A stretch of 64,000 bases of DNA from positions 124,001-188,000 of the forward strand of contig NZ_JAHLDU010000007.1 of assembly GCF_018861905.1 (NCBI RefSeq), given 5' to 3'. The notes under the pieces were generated by a model. The model searched no databases and had not been told where the DNA came from. It saw nothing but the letters and a program-made list of their open reading frames with translations. This document shows positions 9,168 through 19,042 of the stretch, piece by piece. The position numbers and the translations under genes were made by a program. The stretch comes from Clostridium sp. DSM 17811. Its GTDB lineage: Bacteria; Bacillota; Clostridia; Clostridiales; Clostridiaceae. Within the stretch, counting starts at the first letter, position 1. Each line of letters begins with the position of its first letter.

Positions 9168-9878
9168 TTGGATAACTGGAATATGGAGAAAGCCCTTGAG
9201 CTATTTGCAAAGCTTATTACTGGCGAGAATGTAAGCAGTAGCGAAAATACAGACTTATACGAGGAATACAATTCAAACATAGAAATGTATAATATATTTG
9301 GTAGCATGATTGAAAAGCTAAATTTAACTTTATATCAATATAAGGATGCTTTATTTATTACGGCTGGAGAAAAGAATAATGTGTTTGGTTATACTAATGA
9401 AGAATTAAGGAAGATGTTAGGACTTAAGGTTAATAAAGAATTATACATGTGTTATTTTATTATTTATAATATTATTACACTGTTTTATAAAGATTCTTCA
9501 AGTTACACATTTCAAGAATATATAAAAAGTGAGGATGTTCTGCGAAGCGTTGATGGATCACTTTCAAGTATTATCAGTAAATTGGATGTAATAGTGAAAA
9601 ACGAACTTGAGGAGAATAGTTTTAATGTCATAGCTCTTTTGTGGGATGAACTCCCTTTAACTCACTCGAATGATTTATCAGTAAATGCTAGAGCATATAA
9701 AAACTCGAAGCTAGGGTATATAAAAATTGTATTCAATTTTCTAAAAGAGCAGAACCTTTTTATTGAGGTAGAGGAACGATATTATGCGAACGTTAGATTT
9801 AAGGCACTTATAGAAAATTATTTTGAAGACTTCAGAGGTAGGCTTTACGCGATAATGTCAGAAGGAGGACTTAATTAA
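9168..9878 (+). CDS. Wadjet JetB-like (MukE/KITE-type) protein
   Basis: A 236-residue helical protein between the JetA-like and JetC-like genes. It starts at TTG (9168), one base after the JetA-like stop, behind AAAGGGTG, and its stop overlaps the next ATG by one base (TAATG). The C-terminal third (about residues 170-225: RAYKNSKLGYIKIVFNFLKEQN then a short beta pair) reads like a winged-helix domain, as expected for the small KITE subunit of MukBEF/Jet complexes. Assignment rests on size, order and this pattern; sequence similarity to characterised JetB cannot be claimed from sight. Confidence 0.65.
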   Translation: MDNWNMEKALELFAKLITGENVSSSENTDLYEEYNSNIEMYNIFGSMIEKLNLTLYQYKDALFITAGEKNNVFGYTNEELRKMLGLKVNKELYMCYFIIYNIITLFYKDSSSYTFQEYIKSEDVLRSVDGSLSSIISKLDVIVKNELEENSFNVIALLWDELPLTHSNDLSVNARAYKNSKLGYIKIVFNFLKEQNLFIEVEERYYANVRFKALIENYFEDFRGRLYAIMSEGGLN

Positions 9879-12800
9879 TGCCGCAAATAAACAGGATAAG
9901 AATAAACAATGTTAAATATAATAATGGTACTCAAACATATGATGATTTTAAAATGGAACTTTCTTGTAGCAATACTTTGTATGATCTTGCAAATGGTGGG
10001 GGTAAAAGCCTTTTAATGTTATTGCTTATGCAAAATCTTATACCTAACTGTCATTTAGATGACAAACAACCTATAGAAAAGCTCTTTAGGGGGAAAGATT
10101 CTAGTAGTGTTATTCACTCACTAATTGAATGGCGATTAGATGATGGAGATAAATCAGGATATAAGTATATGACTACAGGTTTTTGTGCTAGGAAAGGTAC
10201 AGAAACATCTGGAAATATCGAAAATAAAAAAGACACAACATCTTTTGACTATTTTAATTACTGTATATTTTATAATACTTATAATGAAAATGATATAAAT
10301 AATTTGCCACTTCAAGATAATAAAGAAAGAATAACCTATGGTGGCTTAAAAAAACAATTAAGGACTCTTCAAAGTAATAATTCTTTCGTTGTGGTTTCGG
10401 ATATCTTTGAGGATAGAAAGGGAGAATATCAAAGGTTTATTAGTGAACATGGTTTATACGAAAGCGAATGGGAAATTATTAGGGGGATAAATAAGACTGA
10501 GGGTCATGTGAGAGGTTACTTTGAAGAAAATTATAGGACATCAAGAAAGATTGTCGAGGATTTACTTATAGAAAAGATTATTCAAAAAGCATTTATGGCT
10601 AAAACTAGTAAGGTAAATGATGAAGAAGAAATGGCAAAAACACTTTTGGATATCAAGGATAAAATCATAGAGTTATCTAAAAAGAAAAAAGAAATCTCAA
10701 ATTATGATAGACAGGCGGGTGTGGTTAACGATTTTATTATTAGGACAAAAACACTTGTTAATGTATATGATGAAAAGGGAAAAATTGAAGATTCTATTGT
10801 AAAAACTTACAATACTCTTGGAAACAATGTAAAAAGTAAATACGAAGAACTTAATTTAATAGAGGCAGAAACAAATAATATTGATAAAGAAGATAAGAAA
10901 ACAGAAAAAGACATTCAAACTATAAAGCTACAAATTATGAAAAATGAGTTAAATACAACTCAAGGTGAGCTTAAAGATTCACAAGGTAAATTTGAAAATG
11001 TTAAATTTAAAGTTGACAATGCTTATAATGAAATTAACCTTAGACAAGTTAAGAATTATTTTGTAGATTTTCTAGAAAATAAAGGCAAATATTCTGAAAT
11101 AAAAGAGGTAATTGATAATATATTTAAAGCCAATGAAACGTTAACATTAGACTTAAATAGACTAGCTTATAACAAAAAAATTAGAGATGAGATTAAACTT
11201 AAGGGGTTAAATAATAAGTTAACTGAATCATTAAGTAAAGTTTATGACTTGTCAAGTAAAGTAAAAGAATTTGTTAGGTTAGAAAGAGATCTTGATAATA
11301 AAATAGCTGTCTCTGAAAGCAACATATTACAATCAAAAGAAAGACTTAAATCACTAAAAGAAAAGGTTAAAGTTCTTAGAAGTAAGCTTAACATTATGAT
11401 CATAGGTGATATAGATGCTGATATTAAAAAAATTGGGCTGGATAGATCACAAACCATTCTAAAGATAAAAGATAATAAATATATATTTGATTCTTTAATG
11501 TTAAAAAATAGTAGCTACAAAATTGATATTGCTAAAAATGAAGAAAAAACAACTTCAATTCAAGGCAAAATAGTAGAATATAATGATTTAATGCAAAAAT
11601 ATGACATAGATAAAATTAAGGTCAATAAATTATTAGAAGTTTATGAGGCTCAGGATGTTTTATCTTTAAGTAATAGTCTAGAAATTAAATATAAAGAGTT
11701 GCTTAGAGCAATACTTGCACAGGAGCAGGAATTACAACAATCATTAGATTATTATACTCAGTTAGATGAGGATAAACCAATGCCCACAACTAAAGAAATA
11801 TTAAAAGTAAAAAAATATATTAATAGGAACTATAATGAAGACGGGATCTTGGGCATAGAATATCTTAAAGACCTCTCAATAGAGGAAAAAGAAACTATTT
11901 TAAGTAAGATACCTTTCTTGCCGTACTCTATTATTGTAACTTATAATCTTAATAAACTTCTTAAGGACGAAAAGTTTAGAGATTATGATTTTGGTAACTA
12001 TGCCATTCCAATTATTAGCTTAGAGACTATTAAAGATGGGCTTGACTTTAATATTAATGGTTTAGATTTTGTCGTAAAAGATAGGTCCAAATTTATAAAT
12101 TCAGATAAAATAAAACAGGAAAAAGATAAAATAGGGAGAGAAATATCAGAGATAAGAACTAACCTGGATCTTCTTAAAAGAAATGAAGAAACCTTAAAAA
12201 TAGATAATACATATATTAAAGAGTTCAAGTTTTCTTATGATAATAAAATCGATGTGATTAAAGAGAATCGTACTAAATTAAAGTCTGAAAAGCTTTCATT
12301 AGAAAATGAAAGGATAGTTTGTAGTAAAGTTATAGATGGACTTGAACTCAAGATGAAAAATATCAATTTAGAAAATATAGATTTAGAAAATAAGTTAACT
12401 ATTTTGGAGAAGGATTTAAGGAATATTAACGAAGTAAAGATTGATTTAGATAACTTGGATTTGGAAGAAAATAAACTTCAGAAATTTGTAGAAAGTTTAA
12501 ATTCTTTAAACTTGAAGCATATGGAAATTAAAAAACAAGTGATAACGGAGGAAAGTAAGCAAAAAAATGAACTTGAGGTAAATAGCCACTTAAAGGTAAA
12601 AATAGATGAAGTAAATGATGAATGGATTAAAATGTATAAAACATATTATAATAACGATAAATATGAAGAATTAAACATAACTGATGATGAAATAGATTCG
12701 AAATTTAGAGGAAGTAAAAAAGCATTAGAAGAAAAAAATTCAGATATAAGGGACAAAGATCAACTCTTACAAAATTACCAAAGTAATATGGATAAAGATA

Positions 12801-14293
12801 GGAGCGAAATTGACAATAGAGAATATTCTATAGATAAGCTTTATGAACTTAAAAATAGAAATGAGATTTTAGTAACAAAGCAAGAAGGATTAAAACAATT
12901 AAAAGAAGAACATAAAATATTAAAAGAAAAGCAAGAAGTGATTAATAAGGATGTTCAAAAGTATACATTAGCCAGGAGTAATATTTGTGGGAAAATTGAA
13001 CTATTAGAAGATAGGTTTTCAAAGGATTTTGGACAATATGTAGCTATTGGAATTGAAGTCTTTAAATTTCAACAATTTGAAGAGGACAATACTCGCAAAA
13101 GAGAAAAACTTGCTTTGAAAAAAGCAGAACTTTTAACATTGCAAATTAAGATTAATAAAGTTATTGAGAAATTAAAAGCTATTATAGTTAATATTGAAGT
13201 AGTTTTAAGATCTAGTAATATTTCTAAAGATAAAACAAATGAGATGATAGACGACACTCAAGATATAAAAAGTTATTATGAAAGTTTAGAAAAGGAATTT
13301 GATAAAGTTTGCATTAAAGAAAAAAACAGTAGAGCAAATTTCGAAAGTAATAAAGAAAAAAACATAAAAACTCTTAAAGAAATGGGAGCTTTTGAAATAG
13401 CCGAAGAATTTTTAAGGAGTGTTAATGCTCCTGTATTAACTAGTGAGTGCAAAGTGCTTATAGAAAATTTAGAAAGTATTAAAGAGCTTATATTTATTCA
13501 AAAGGGAAAAATAGAGAATGATATTAAGGATATGGAGAAAATAAAAGATAATTTTCAAAATCAATGTCTCCAACGTTGCACAGATGTGAAAACAGAGCTT
13601 GATAGATTACCACGTTTATCAAGATTAAATTTGAATAATGAGATAATACAAATGGTTAGTCTTCAGATACCATATGTTAAGGAAGAACAGCAAAAGTTCC
13701 ATATGTCGTTGTACATAGAAGATACAATAAGAAATGTTGATAATATGAATGATAATTTAGACAAAATAAAATATATTAAAAATCAATTAGCTCTTAAAAG
13801 GCTGTTTTCTGTTATTGTAACAGACATGAATAAAATAGTTTTAAAACTTTACAAAAGAGAGCAGATATCAGAGCAAAGTAAAATATTAGAATATGAGCAG
13901 GCAGTTGGTAGTACAGGCCAGTCACAAGGAATATATATTCAATTTTTAATATCCATAATTAATTATATTAAAAACATAAATTCCTTTAATACTGATAATA
14001 ATAAATTAAGAAAAACCATATTTATAGATAATCCATTTGGAGCAGCTAAGGACATATATATTTGGGAACCTATATTTGAGTTTCTAAAAATAAATAATGT
14101 GCAGCTCATTGTGCCAGCCCGTGGTGCTACTCCTGCTATATCTGGAAGGTTTGATGTGAATTATATTCTAGGTCAAAAACTTATTGGTAATAAGCAGCAG
14201 ACGGTAGTAATGCAGGTAAGAAGTCAGGTCTGCGTGGAGCAGGTTGAATTTAAGAAAATAGAGCATGAGCAGATGGGATTTGAATTATCATAA
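9878..14293 (+). CDS. JetC-like SMC/MukB-type coiled-coil ATPase
   Basis: A 1471-residue SMC-like protein. The N-terminal head has the Walker A motif NGGGKSLLMLLL (residues 39-50). About residues 250-1300 are Lys/Glu/Leu/Asn-rich coiled coil, broken near 600-740 by a hinge-like globular region (VTYNLNKLL...DYDFGNYAIPIISLETI). The C-terminal head has a signature-like GSTGQSQGIYIQFL (about 1345) and Walker B TIFIDNPFGAA (about 1381-1391), then LIVPARGAT. An ABC-type head engaging DNA as a loop extruder is the known role of SMC, MukB and JetC proteins. After the Walker B Asp there is Asn where Glu is usual. Its ATG overlaps the JetB-like stop. No fourth (JetD nuclease) gene follows; a strong terminator lies 40 bases downstream. 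Confidence 0.8.
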   Translation: MPQINRIRINNVKYNNGTQTYDDFKMELSCSNTLYDLANGGGKSLLMLLLMQNLIPNCHLDDKQPIEKLFRGKDSSSVIHSLIEWRLDDGDKSGYKYMTTGFCARKGTETSGNIENKKDTTSFDYFNYCIFYNTYNENDINNLPLQDNKERITYGGLKKQLRTLQSNNSFVVVSDIFEDRKGEYQRFISEHGLYESEWEIIRGINKTEGHVRGYFEENYRTSRKIVEDLLIEKIIQKAFMAKTSKVNDEEEMAKTLLDIKDKIIELSKKKKEISNYDRQAGVVNDFIIRTKTLVNVYDEKGKIEDSIVKTYNTLGNNVKSKYEELNLIEAETNNIDKEDKKTEKDIQTIKLQIMKNELNTTQGELKDSQGKFENVKFKVDNAYNEINLRQVKNYFVDFLENKGKYSEIKEVIDNIFKANETLTLDLNRLAYNKKIRDEIKLKGLNNKLTESLSKVYDLSSKVKEFVRLERDLDNKIAVSESNILQSKERLKSLKEKVKVLRSKLNIMIIGDIDADIKKIGLDRSQTILKIKDNKYIFDSLMLKNSSYKIDIAKNEEKTTSIQGKIVEYNDLMQKYDIDKIKVNKLLEVYEAQDVLSLSNSLEIKYKELLRAILAQEQELQQSLDYYTQLDEDKPMPTTKEILKVKKYINRNYNEDGILGIEYLKDLSIEEKETILSKIPFLPYSIIVTYNLNKLLKDEKFRDYDFGNYAIPIISLETIKDGLDFNINGLDFVVKDRSKFINSDKIKQEKDKIGREISEIRTNLDLLKRNEETLKIDNTYIKEFKFSYDNKIDVIKENRTKLKSEKLSLENERIVCSKVIDGLELKMKNINLENIDLENKLTILEKDLRNINEVKIDLDNLDLEENKLQKFVESLNSLNLKHMEIKKQVITEESKQKNELEVNSHLKVKIDEVNDEWIKMYKTYYNNDKYEELNITDDEIDSKFRGSKKALEEKNSDIRDKDQLLQNYQSNMDKDRSEIDNREYSIDKLYELKNRNEILVTKQEGLKQLKEEHKILKEKQEVINKDVQKYTLARSNICGKIELLEDRFSKDFGQYVAIGIEVFKFQQFEEDNTRKREKLALKKAELLTLQIKINKVIEKLKAIIVNIEVVLRSSNISKDKTNEMIDDTQDIKSYYESLEKEFDKVCIKEKNSRANFESNKEKNIKTLKEMGAFEIAEEFLRSVNAPVLTSECKVLIENLESIKELIFIQKGKIENDIKDMEKIKDNFQNQCLQRCTDVKTELDRLPRLSRLNLNNEIIQMVSLQIPYVKEEQQKFHMSLYIEDTIRNVDNMNDNLDKIKYIKNQLALKRLFSVIVTDMNKIVLKLYKREQISEQSKILEYEQAVGSTGQSQGIYIQFLISIINYIKNINSFNTDNNKLRKTIFIDNPFGAAKDIYIWEPIFEFLKINNVQLIVPARGATPAISGRFDVNYILGQKLIGNKQQTVVMQVRSQVCVEQVEFKKIEHEQMGFELS

Positions 14294-14334
14294 AAAACCA
14301 AAACACATAGATTTATAAATCATAGCAGGTCAGA

Positions 14335-14361
14335 GAAAAAAGAGCCAATAGGCTCTTTTTT
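14335..14361 (+). terminator. terminator of the SMC-like operon
   Basis: AAAAAAGAGCC, loop AATA, GGCTCTTTTTT: a textbook rho-independent terminator that closes the three-gene operon without any jetD. Confidence 0.9.
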
Positions 14362-14615
14362 GTTGTATAAATAGATATTTATTGAAAAACTATAGTTGTG
14401 GCTTTGTGCCAAATTTGTTCTAATTAATGGTAATGAACGGTATTTTATTAGCCTGAGGTTACTTTTGGTGCACATGCTAGTAAAACCGATAAGTAAGATT
14501 TTAATAATTATAAAAAAAATGAAAAAGTTTACAAAAAGATATTGCAGAAAGTGCAAATTAGATGTAAAATTAACTTATTAAAGTGAGTTTAAAAAGTATT
14601 TCGGTTTATATTTAA

Positions 14616-14818
14616 ATGAAGGAGAAGGTAAATATTATTATTAAAAAAATTACAGATAGTGAGTTTAAGAAATATGGACATGTTTTAGAAAATTATAATT
14701 GTTCTAAATTAATCGAAAAATGAAAACGACACCATTGCCGAGTGATGCATTAATTAAATAATTAGAAGATTTAGAAACAATACAAGACTTAAAAATAACT
14801 ATTCATAATAAAATATAG
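14616..14818 (+). pseudogene. decayed DUF4867-like gene fragment
   Basis: An ATG behind AAGGAGAAGG... opens a frame reading KKITDSEFKKYGHVLENYN and stops at 14721. The continuation appears in another frame from 14720 (MKTTPLPSDALIK), then meets a stop and runs on as LEDLETIQDLK. I recognise the first part as resembling the N-terminus of DUF4867 proteins, which occur in sugar-metabolism operons. A frameshift, an in-frame stop and the loss of the C-terminal two thirds mark it as a remnant, directly upstream of the transaldolase gene. Confidence 0.5.
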
Positions 14819-14830
14819 GAGGACATAAAA

Positions 14831-15478
14831 ATGAAATTATTTATTGATACAGCAAATGTTGCAGATATTCGTGAGGCGAGTGACATGGGTGTTATTTGTG
14901 GTGTAACTACTAACCCGTCTCTAATTGCAAAAGAAGGAAGAGACTTTAATGAGGTTATAAAAGAAATAGCATCTATTGTAGACGGACCTATAAGTGGGGA
15001 AGTTATTTCTTTAGATTCAAAAGGTATGATAAAGGAAGGAAGAGAAATAGCTAAAATACATAAAAATATGATTGTTAAAATTCCAATGACGCAGGATGGT
15101 CTTAAGGCTGTAAAAGTACTTTCGAAAGAAGGAATAAAAACAAATGTAACGTTAATATTTTCAGCAGGGCAAGCTTTACTTGCTGCAAGAGCAGGAGCAT
15201 CATATGTAAGTCCCTTCATAGGGAGACTTGATGATATAAATGCTAATGCTATGGATTTAATAAGAACTATTGTTACAATATTTAAAGTACATAGAATAGA
15301 TACTGAAATAATTGCGGCTAGCATAAGAACTCCAATGCATGTCACAGATGCAGCAGTTGCAGGGGCACATATTGCTACAGTACCACTTAAAATTATTAAA
15401 CAAATGATAAAACATCCATTGACAGATGCTGGGATAGAAAAATTTGCAAAAGATTGGAAAGAAACTTTTGGTAAATAA
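14831..15478 (+). CDS. transaldolase (FSA/TalC type)
   Basis: A 215-residue small transaldolase or fructose-6-phosphate aldolase-like enzyme. It begins [18 protein letters not shown] with [15 protein letters not shown] (about 28-42); the Schiff-base Lys lies in MIVKIPMT (about 84), and the C-terminus has ASIRTPMHV. It moves a dihydroxyacetone unit between sugar phosphates in the non-oxidative pentose phosphate pathway. An AGGAGG lies 9 bases before the ATG. It is followed 16 bases later by transketolase, so the pair forms one pathway unit. Confidence 0.93.
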   Translation: MKLFIDTANVADIREASDMGVICGVTTNPSLIAKEGRDFNEVIKEIASIVDGPISGEVISLDSKGMIKEGREIAKIHKNMIVKIPMTQDGLKAVKVLSKEGIKTNVTLIFSAGQALLAARAGASYVSPFIGRLDDINANAMDLIRTIVTIFKVHRIDTEIIAASIRTPMHVTDAAVAGAHIATVPLKIIKQMIKHPLTDAGIEKFAKDWKETFGK

Positions 15479-15494
15479 TAAGGAGGTGCACATA

Positions 15495-17477
15495 ATGAAT
15501 GTAGATAATTTAGCTATTAATACTATAAGAGTACTTTCAGCAGAAGCGGTGCAAAAAGCAAATTCTGGTCATCCAGGGTTACCACTTGGATGTGCGACCA
15601 TGGCTTATACTCTATGGTCAAAGCAAATGAAACATAATCCTAAAAATTCAAAATGGGAAGATAGAGATAGATTTGTACTATCAGCAGGTCATGGGTCTAT
15701 GCTTTTATACTCACTTTTAAACGTATTTGGATATGATTTAAGTGTTGAAGATATAAAAAATTTCAGACAGTTTGGAAGTAAAACACCAGGACATCCAGAA
15801 TATAAACATACAGACGGAGTTGAGACAACTACAGGACCACTTGGACAAGGCATTTGTAATGCAGTAGGTATGGCTATTTCTGAAAGCTATCTTGCAGAGA
15901 AATTTAACAAACAAAATTTTAAGGTTATAGATCATTATACATATACTATAGCTGGAGATGGTTGTTTAATGGAAGGAATTTCAAGTGAGGCATCTTCCCT
16001 TGCAGGAACACTAGGGCTTGGAAAACTTATAATGATGTATGATTCTAATAATATATCGATTGAAGGAAGTACCGATATTGCTTTTAGAGAAGATGTCGCT
16101 AAAAGGTATGAAGCTTATGGTTGGCAGGTTATAAAAGTAGCTGATGGAAACAACACAGAAGAAATAAATGCTGCTATAATTACGGCTAAAAAGGAAGATA
16201 AAAAGCCAACAATTATAATTGTAAAGAATATAATAGGATATGGTTGTCTTGCTAAGCAAGGAAAAGCCAGCGCACATGGGGAACCACTTGGAGAAGAAAA
16301 TATTATTGCATTAAAAGAAAATATAGGATGGAATTATGATCCTTTTACTGTTCCAGAAGAAGTTAAAAAACAAATGGAAAGTTTTAATAAAGTAGCAGCA
16401 TCTAAAGAAGTAACTTGGAACAAGTTATTTGAAGATTATAAATCGACTTACCCAGAACTTGCAAAAGAGTGGGAACTTTGGTTTAGTGGTAAAATAGCCA
16501 CTGATTTATTAGAGAATGAAAGTTTTTGGAGTTTCGATAAACCAATGGCAACAAGACAAGCATCCGGAGTGCTTATTAACAGAATAGCAAAGCTTGTACC
16601 AAACATAATTGGAGGCTCAGCAGATCTTGCTCCTTCAAACAAAACATATATGAAAGATAGAGGAGATTTCTCAGCTGAGGATAGATCTGGAGCAAACATG
16701 CATTTTGGAGTAAGAGAACATGCAATGGCTGCTATCGCCAATGGAATATATCTTCATGGTGGTTTAAAAGTATTTGTATCTACATTCTTCGTATTTAGTG
16801 ATTACATGAAGGGGGCCATGAGACTTAGCGCAATAATGAAATTACCAATAACTTATGTACTTACTCACGATAGTATTGGAGTTGGTGAAGATGGACCAAC
16901 TCATGAACCTATTGAACAATTAGCTGCTTTAAGAGCTATGCCAAATATGGTAGTGTTTAGACCAGCTGATTCTAAGGAAACAGCTGCAGGTTGGTACCTA
17001 GCAATAGCAAAATCAGAAGGACCAGTGTCTCTTGTATTAACAAGACAAACTTTGCCGTTATATAATGGCTCAAGTAAGGAAGCACTTAATGGCGGATATA
17101 TTCTTAAGAATTCTGTAAAAGAAACACCCGATGTAATATTAATTGCTTCCGGCTCAGAGGTTGAACTAATATTTAAGGCATCAGATGAATTAAAGAGAAA
17201 GGGAATAGATGCCAGAGTAGTAAGTATGCCTTCCTTTGAGTTGTTTGATAGACAAAGTAAAGAATATAAGGAAAAGATATTGCCTGGCAATGTAAGAGCA
17301 AGAGTTGCAGTAGAAGCAGCATCTTCATTTGGTTGGCACAAATATGTGGGACTTGATGGAGCCGTAATTTCAATTGATCACTTCGGTGCATCAGGGAAGG
17401 CAGAAGTTTTATTTGAAGAGTTTGGATTTACAGTTAATAATGTGGTTGACACTGTATTGAGATTGAAGAATAAATAA
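15495..17477 (+). CDS. tkt: transketolase
   Basis: A 660-residue thiamine-diphosphate enzyme moving two-carbon units between pentose and hexose phosphates. The ThDP-binding segment GDGCLMEG (about 155-162) with its Asn-containing continuation, the N-terminal catalytic His region SGHPGLPLG, the conserved GPLGQGICNAVG and the pyrimidine-domain motif REHAMAAIANG are all present, followed by the C-terminal domain. The start at 15495 follows AAGGAGGTG; an in-frame ATG at 15444 lies inside transaldolase. Length is normal for the family. Confidence 0.96.
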   Translation: MNVDNLAINTIRVLSAEAVQKANSGHPGLPLGCATMAYTLWSKQMKHNPKNSKWEDRDRFVLSAGHGSMLLYSLLNVFGYDLSVEDIKNFRQFGSKTPGHPEYKHTDGVETTTGPLGQGICNAVGMAISESYLAEKFNKQNFKVIDHYTYTIAGDGCLMEGISSEASSLAGTLGLGKLIMMYDSNNISIEGSTDIAFREDVAKRYEAYGWQVIKVADGNNTEEINAAIITAKKEDKKPTIIIVKNIIGYGCLAKQGKASAHGEPLGEENIIALKENIGWNYDPFTVPEEVKKQMESFNKVAASKEVTWNKLFEDYKSTYPELAKEWELWFSGKIATDLLENESFWSFDKPMATRQASGVLINRIAKLVPNIIGGSADLAPSNKTYMKDRGDFSAEDRSGANMHFGVREHAMAAIANGIYLHGGLKVFVSTFFVFSDYMKGAMRLSAIMKLPITYVLTHDSIGVGEDGPTHEPIEQLAALRAMPNMVVFRPADSKETAAGWYLAIAKSEGPVSLVLTRQTLPLYNGSSKEALNGGYILKNSVKETPDVILIASGSEVELIFKASDELKRKGIDARVVSMPSFELFDRQSKEYKEKILPGNVRARVAVEAASSFGWHKYVGLDGAVISIDHFGASGKAEVLFEEFGFTVNNVVDTVLRLKNK

Positions 17478-17536
17478 TATTAAAAAAAAGGCTATATTAC
17501 ACAATATTGAGGTATAAGTAAATAATAAAATTGATT

Positions 17537-17588
17537 TAAGCGGCTAAAGTCCTAAATTGCAGGGGACTAAGGCCGCTTAATCTTTTTT
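17537..17588 (+). terminator. terminator after transketolase
   Basis: AAGCGGC(C/T)TAAGTCC-type arms (17538-17552 and 17562-17578) form a long stem followed by TCTTTTTTG. Confidence 0.8.
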
Positions 17589-17705
17589 GTAATTTTTGGT
17601 ATTGTAGAAGATGATATATTCATCAATTGCATTATAAAGATGACAAAATACAAAAAATTCTATAAAAGGTATATAAATTAACTTCTAAAAAGCAAACAAA
17701 TAGTA

Positions 17706-17731
17706 TATAATAGTATTACGAACATATGTTC
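17706..17731 (+). promoter_or_regulatory. promoter -10 box and LexA (SOS) operator
   Basis: A perfect TATAAT (17706-17711) is followed by CGAACATATGTTC (17719-17731), which matches the Gram-positive LexA/DinR box CGAACNNNNGTTC. It sits where RNA polymerase starts, 40 bases before the Y-family polymerase gene, so SOS repression is expected. No good -35 hexamer is visible. Confidence 0.85.
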
Positions 17732-17770
17732 TAGGATTTAAAAGTGAATATTAAAGAAAGGAAGAGGTTT

Positions 17771-19027
17771 ATGAGTAGATTGATATTTCATATAGATGCT
17801 AATAGCGCTTATTTATCATGGGAAGCTGCTTATAGACTTCAGCGAGGTGAGTTATTAGATCTAAGATTAGTTCCTTCTGTAATAGGTGGAGATGAAGAAA
17901 GCAGGCACGGTATTGTTTTAACAAAATCAATTCCAGCTAAAAAATTCGATATTCACACGGGAGAAACTTTATATAGTGCTAGGGCGAAGTGTCCTAGTAT
18001 TGTAATAGTGCCACCAAGATATTGGTTGTATATGAAGTGTAGTGCAGCTATGCATCAAATATTTGAGCAGTATACTCCAAAAATTCAGCGGTTTAGTATA
18101 GATGAAAGCTTTCTTGATTTTTCTAACATGGAAGGTTTGTATCCAGATTACATGAAGCTCGCTGAAATTATAAAGGAGCGGGTAAGCAAGGAGCTTGGGT
18201 TCACAGTAAATATAGGGATATCAAATAATAAACTGCTCGCAAAAGTAGCCTCAGATTTCAAGAAACCAAATAGAATACACACGTTATTTCCCCGGGAAAT
18301 TAAAAGTAAAATGTGGCCATTACCAGTTGAAGATCTATTTATGGTGGGTAGAGCAACGACACCTAAATTACATGGTTTAAACATTAATACTATTGGAGAA
18401 TTAGCAAATTATGATTTAAAAATCTTAAAGAACAAATTCAAGAGTCAGGGCCTAGTTATTTGGAATTATGCTAATGGCAATGAATTTTCTGAGGTTAAAA
18501 AGAGCAATTACATTGAAATGAAGGGAATAGGAAATTCTACTACAACTCCATTTGATGTTTACGATAAAGAAACAGCTCATATAGTATTGTTATCATTATG
18601 TGAAACTGTATCTATGCGTTTAAGAGATTCGAAGAATTGTTGCACTGTGGTAAGTATAAGTGTTAGAGGAAGTGATATGATATTTTATTCACGTCAGAAA
18701 AAATTGGCGGTAGCAACTGATTCTACTCGTAAAATATATGAAACAGCTTGCTATTTATTTGACAATATTTGGAAAGAAGATCCAATAAGGCATTTGGGAG
18801 TACATATAACAGACTTTTGTGATAATGATTTTTATCAGTGTTCTTTACTTGATACCTTTAATTATGAGAAAGATAGCAATCTTAATAAAACAATTGATGA
18901 AATTAGGCTAAAATATGGTTCTAAAGCTATCAGTAGATCTTGTTTTCTTCATTCAGGGTTAAATAATATGTGTGGCGGAATGGCAGAGGGGGAGGAAGAA
19001 TACCCAGTAATGAGCGCAATGCTTTAA
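17771..19027 (+). CDS. Y-family DNA polymerase (UmuC/DinB type)
   Basis: A 418-residue translesion polymerase. The first catalytic motif reads FHIDANSAYLSW (usual form HVDMDAFYASVE), the second is SIDESFLDFS (about 115), and a helix-hairpin-helix region follows (PVEDLFMVGRATTPKLHGLNINTIGELA), then the little-finger domain. The ATG at 17771 has GGAAGAGG upstream and is preferred to the in-frame GTG at 17744. The variant first motif marks a clostridial subgroup beside Pol IV. A LexA box in the promoter and a small downstream partner gene point to an SOS mutagenesis operon. Confidence 0.9.
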   Translation: MSRLIFHIDANSAYLSWEAAYRLQRGELLDLRLVPSVIGGDEESRHGIVLTKSIPAKKFDIHTGETLYSARAKCPSIVIVPPRYWLYMKCSAAMHQIFEQYTPKIQRFSIDESFLDFSNMEGLYPDYMKLAEIIKERVSKELGFTVNIGISNNKLLAKVASDFKKPNRIHTLFPREIKSKMWPLPVEDLFMVGRATTPKLHGLNINTIGELANYDLKILKNKFKSQGLVIWNYANGNEFSEVKKSNYIEMKGIGNSTTTPFDVYDKETAHIVLLSLCETVSMRLRDSKNCCTVVSISVRGSDMIFYSRQKKLAVATDSTRKIYETACYLFDNIWKEDPIRHLGVHITDFCDNDFYQCSLLDTFNYEKDSNLNKTIDEIRLKYGSKAISRSCFLHSGLNNMCGGMAEGEEEYPVMSAML

Positions 19028-19042
19028 AAGGAGATTAAATAA

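Noticed and set aside
9878-14293. Annotation of the large coiled-coil protein as housekeeping Smc, SbcC or RecN
   Set aside because: The operon partners and the Walker A and signature motifs do not fit Smc (no scpA/scpB), SbcC (no sbcD) or RecN; the order of small, smaller and giant subunits fits MukFEB/JetABC.
14396-14581. A 61-codon frame with a C-x-x-C near its end (YCRKCKLDVKL)
   Set aside because: There is no ribosome binding site and the composition is that of A+T-rich noncoding DNA; it lies after a strong terminator. Probably chance.
7400-14830. A jetD (TOPRIM or DUF2220 nuclease) gene within or beside the SMC-like operon
   Set aside because: I read both flanks and both strands. Only the leader peptide, the terminators and the DUF4867-like remnant are present; no frame of the expected 350-400 codons exists.
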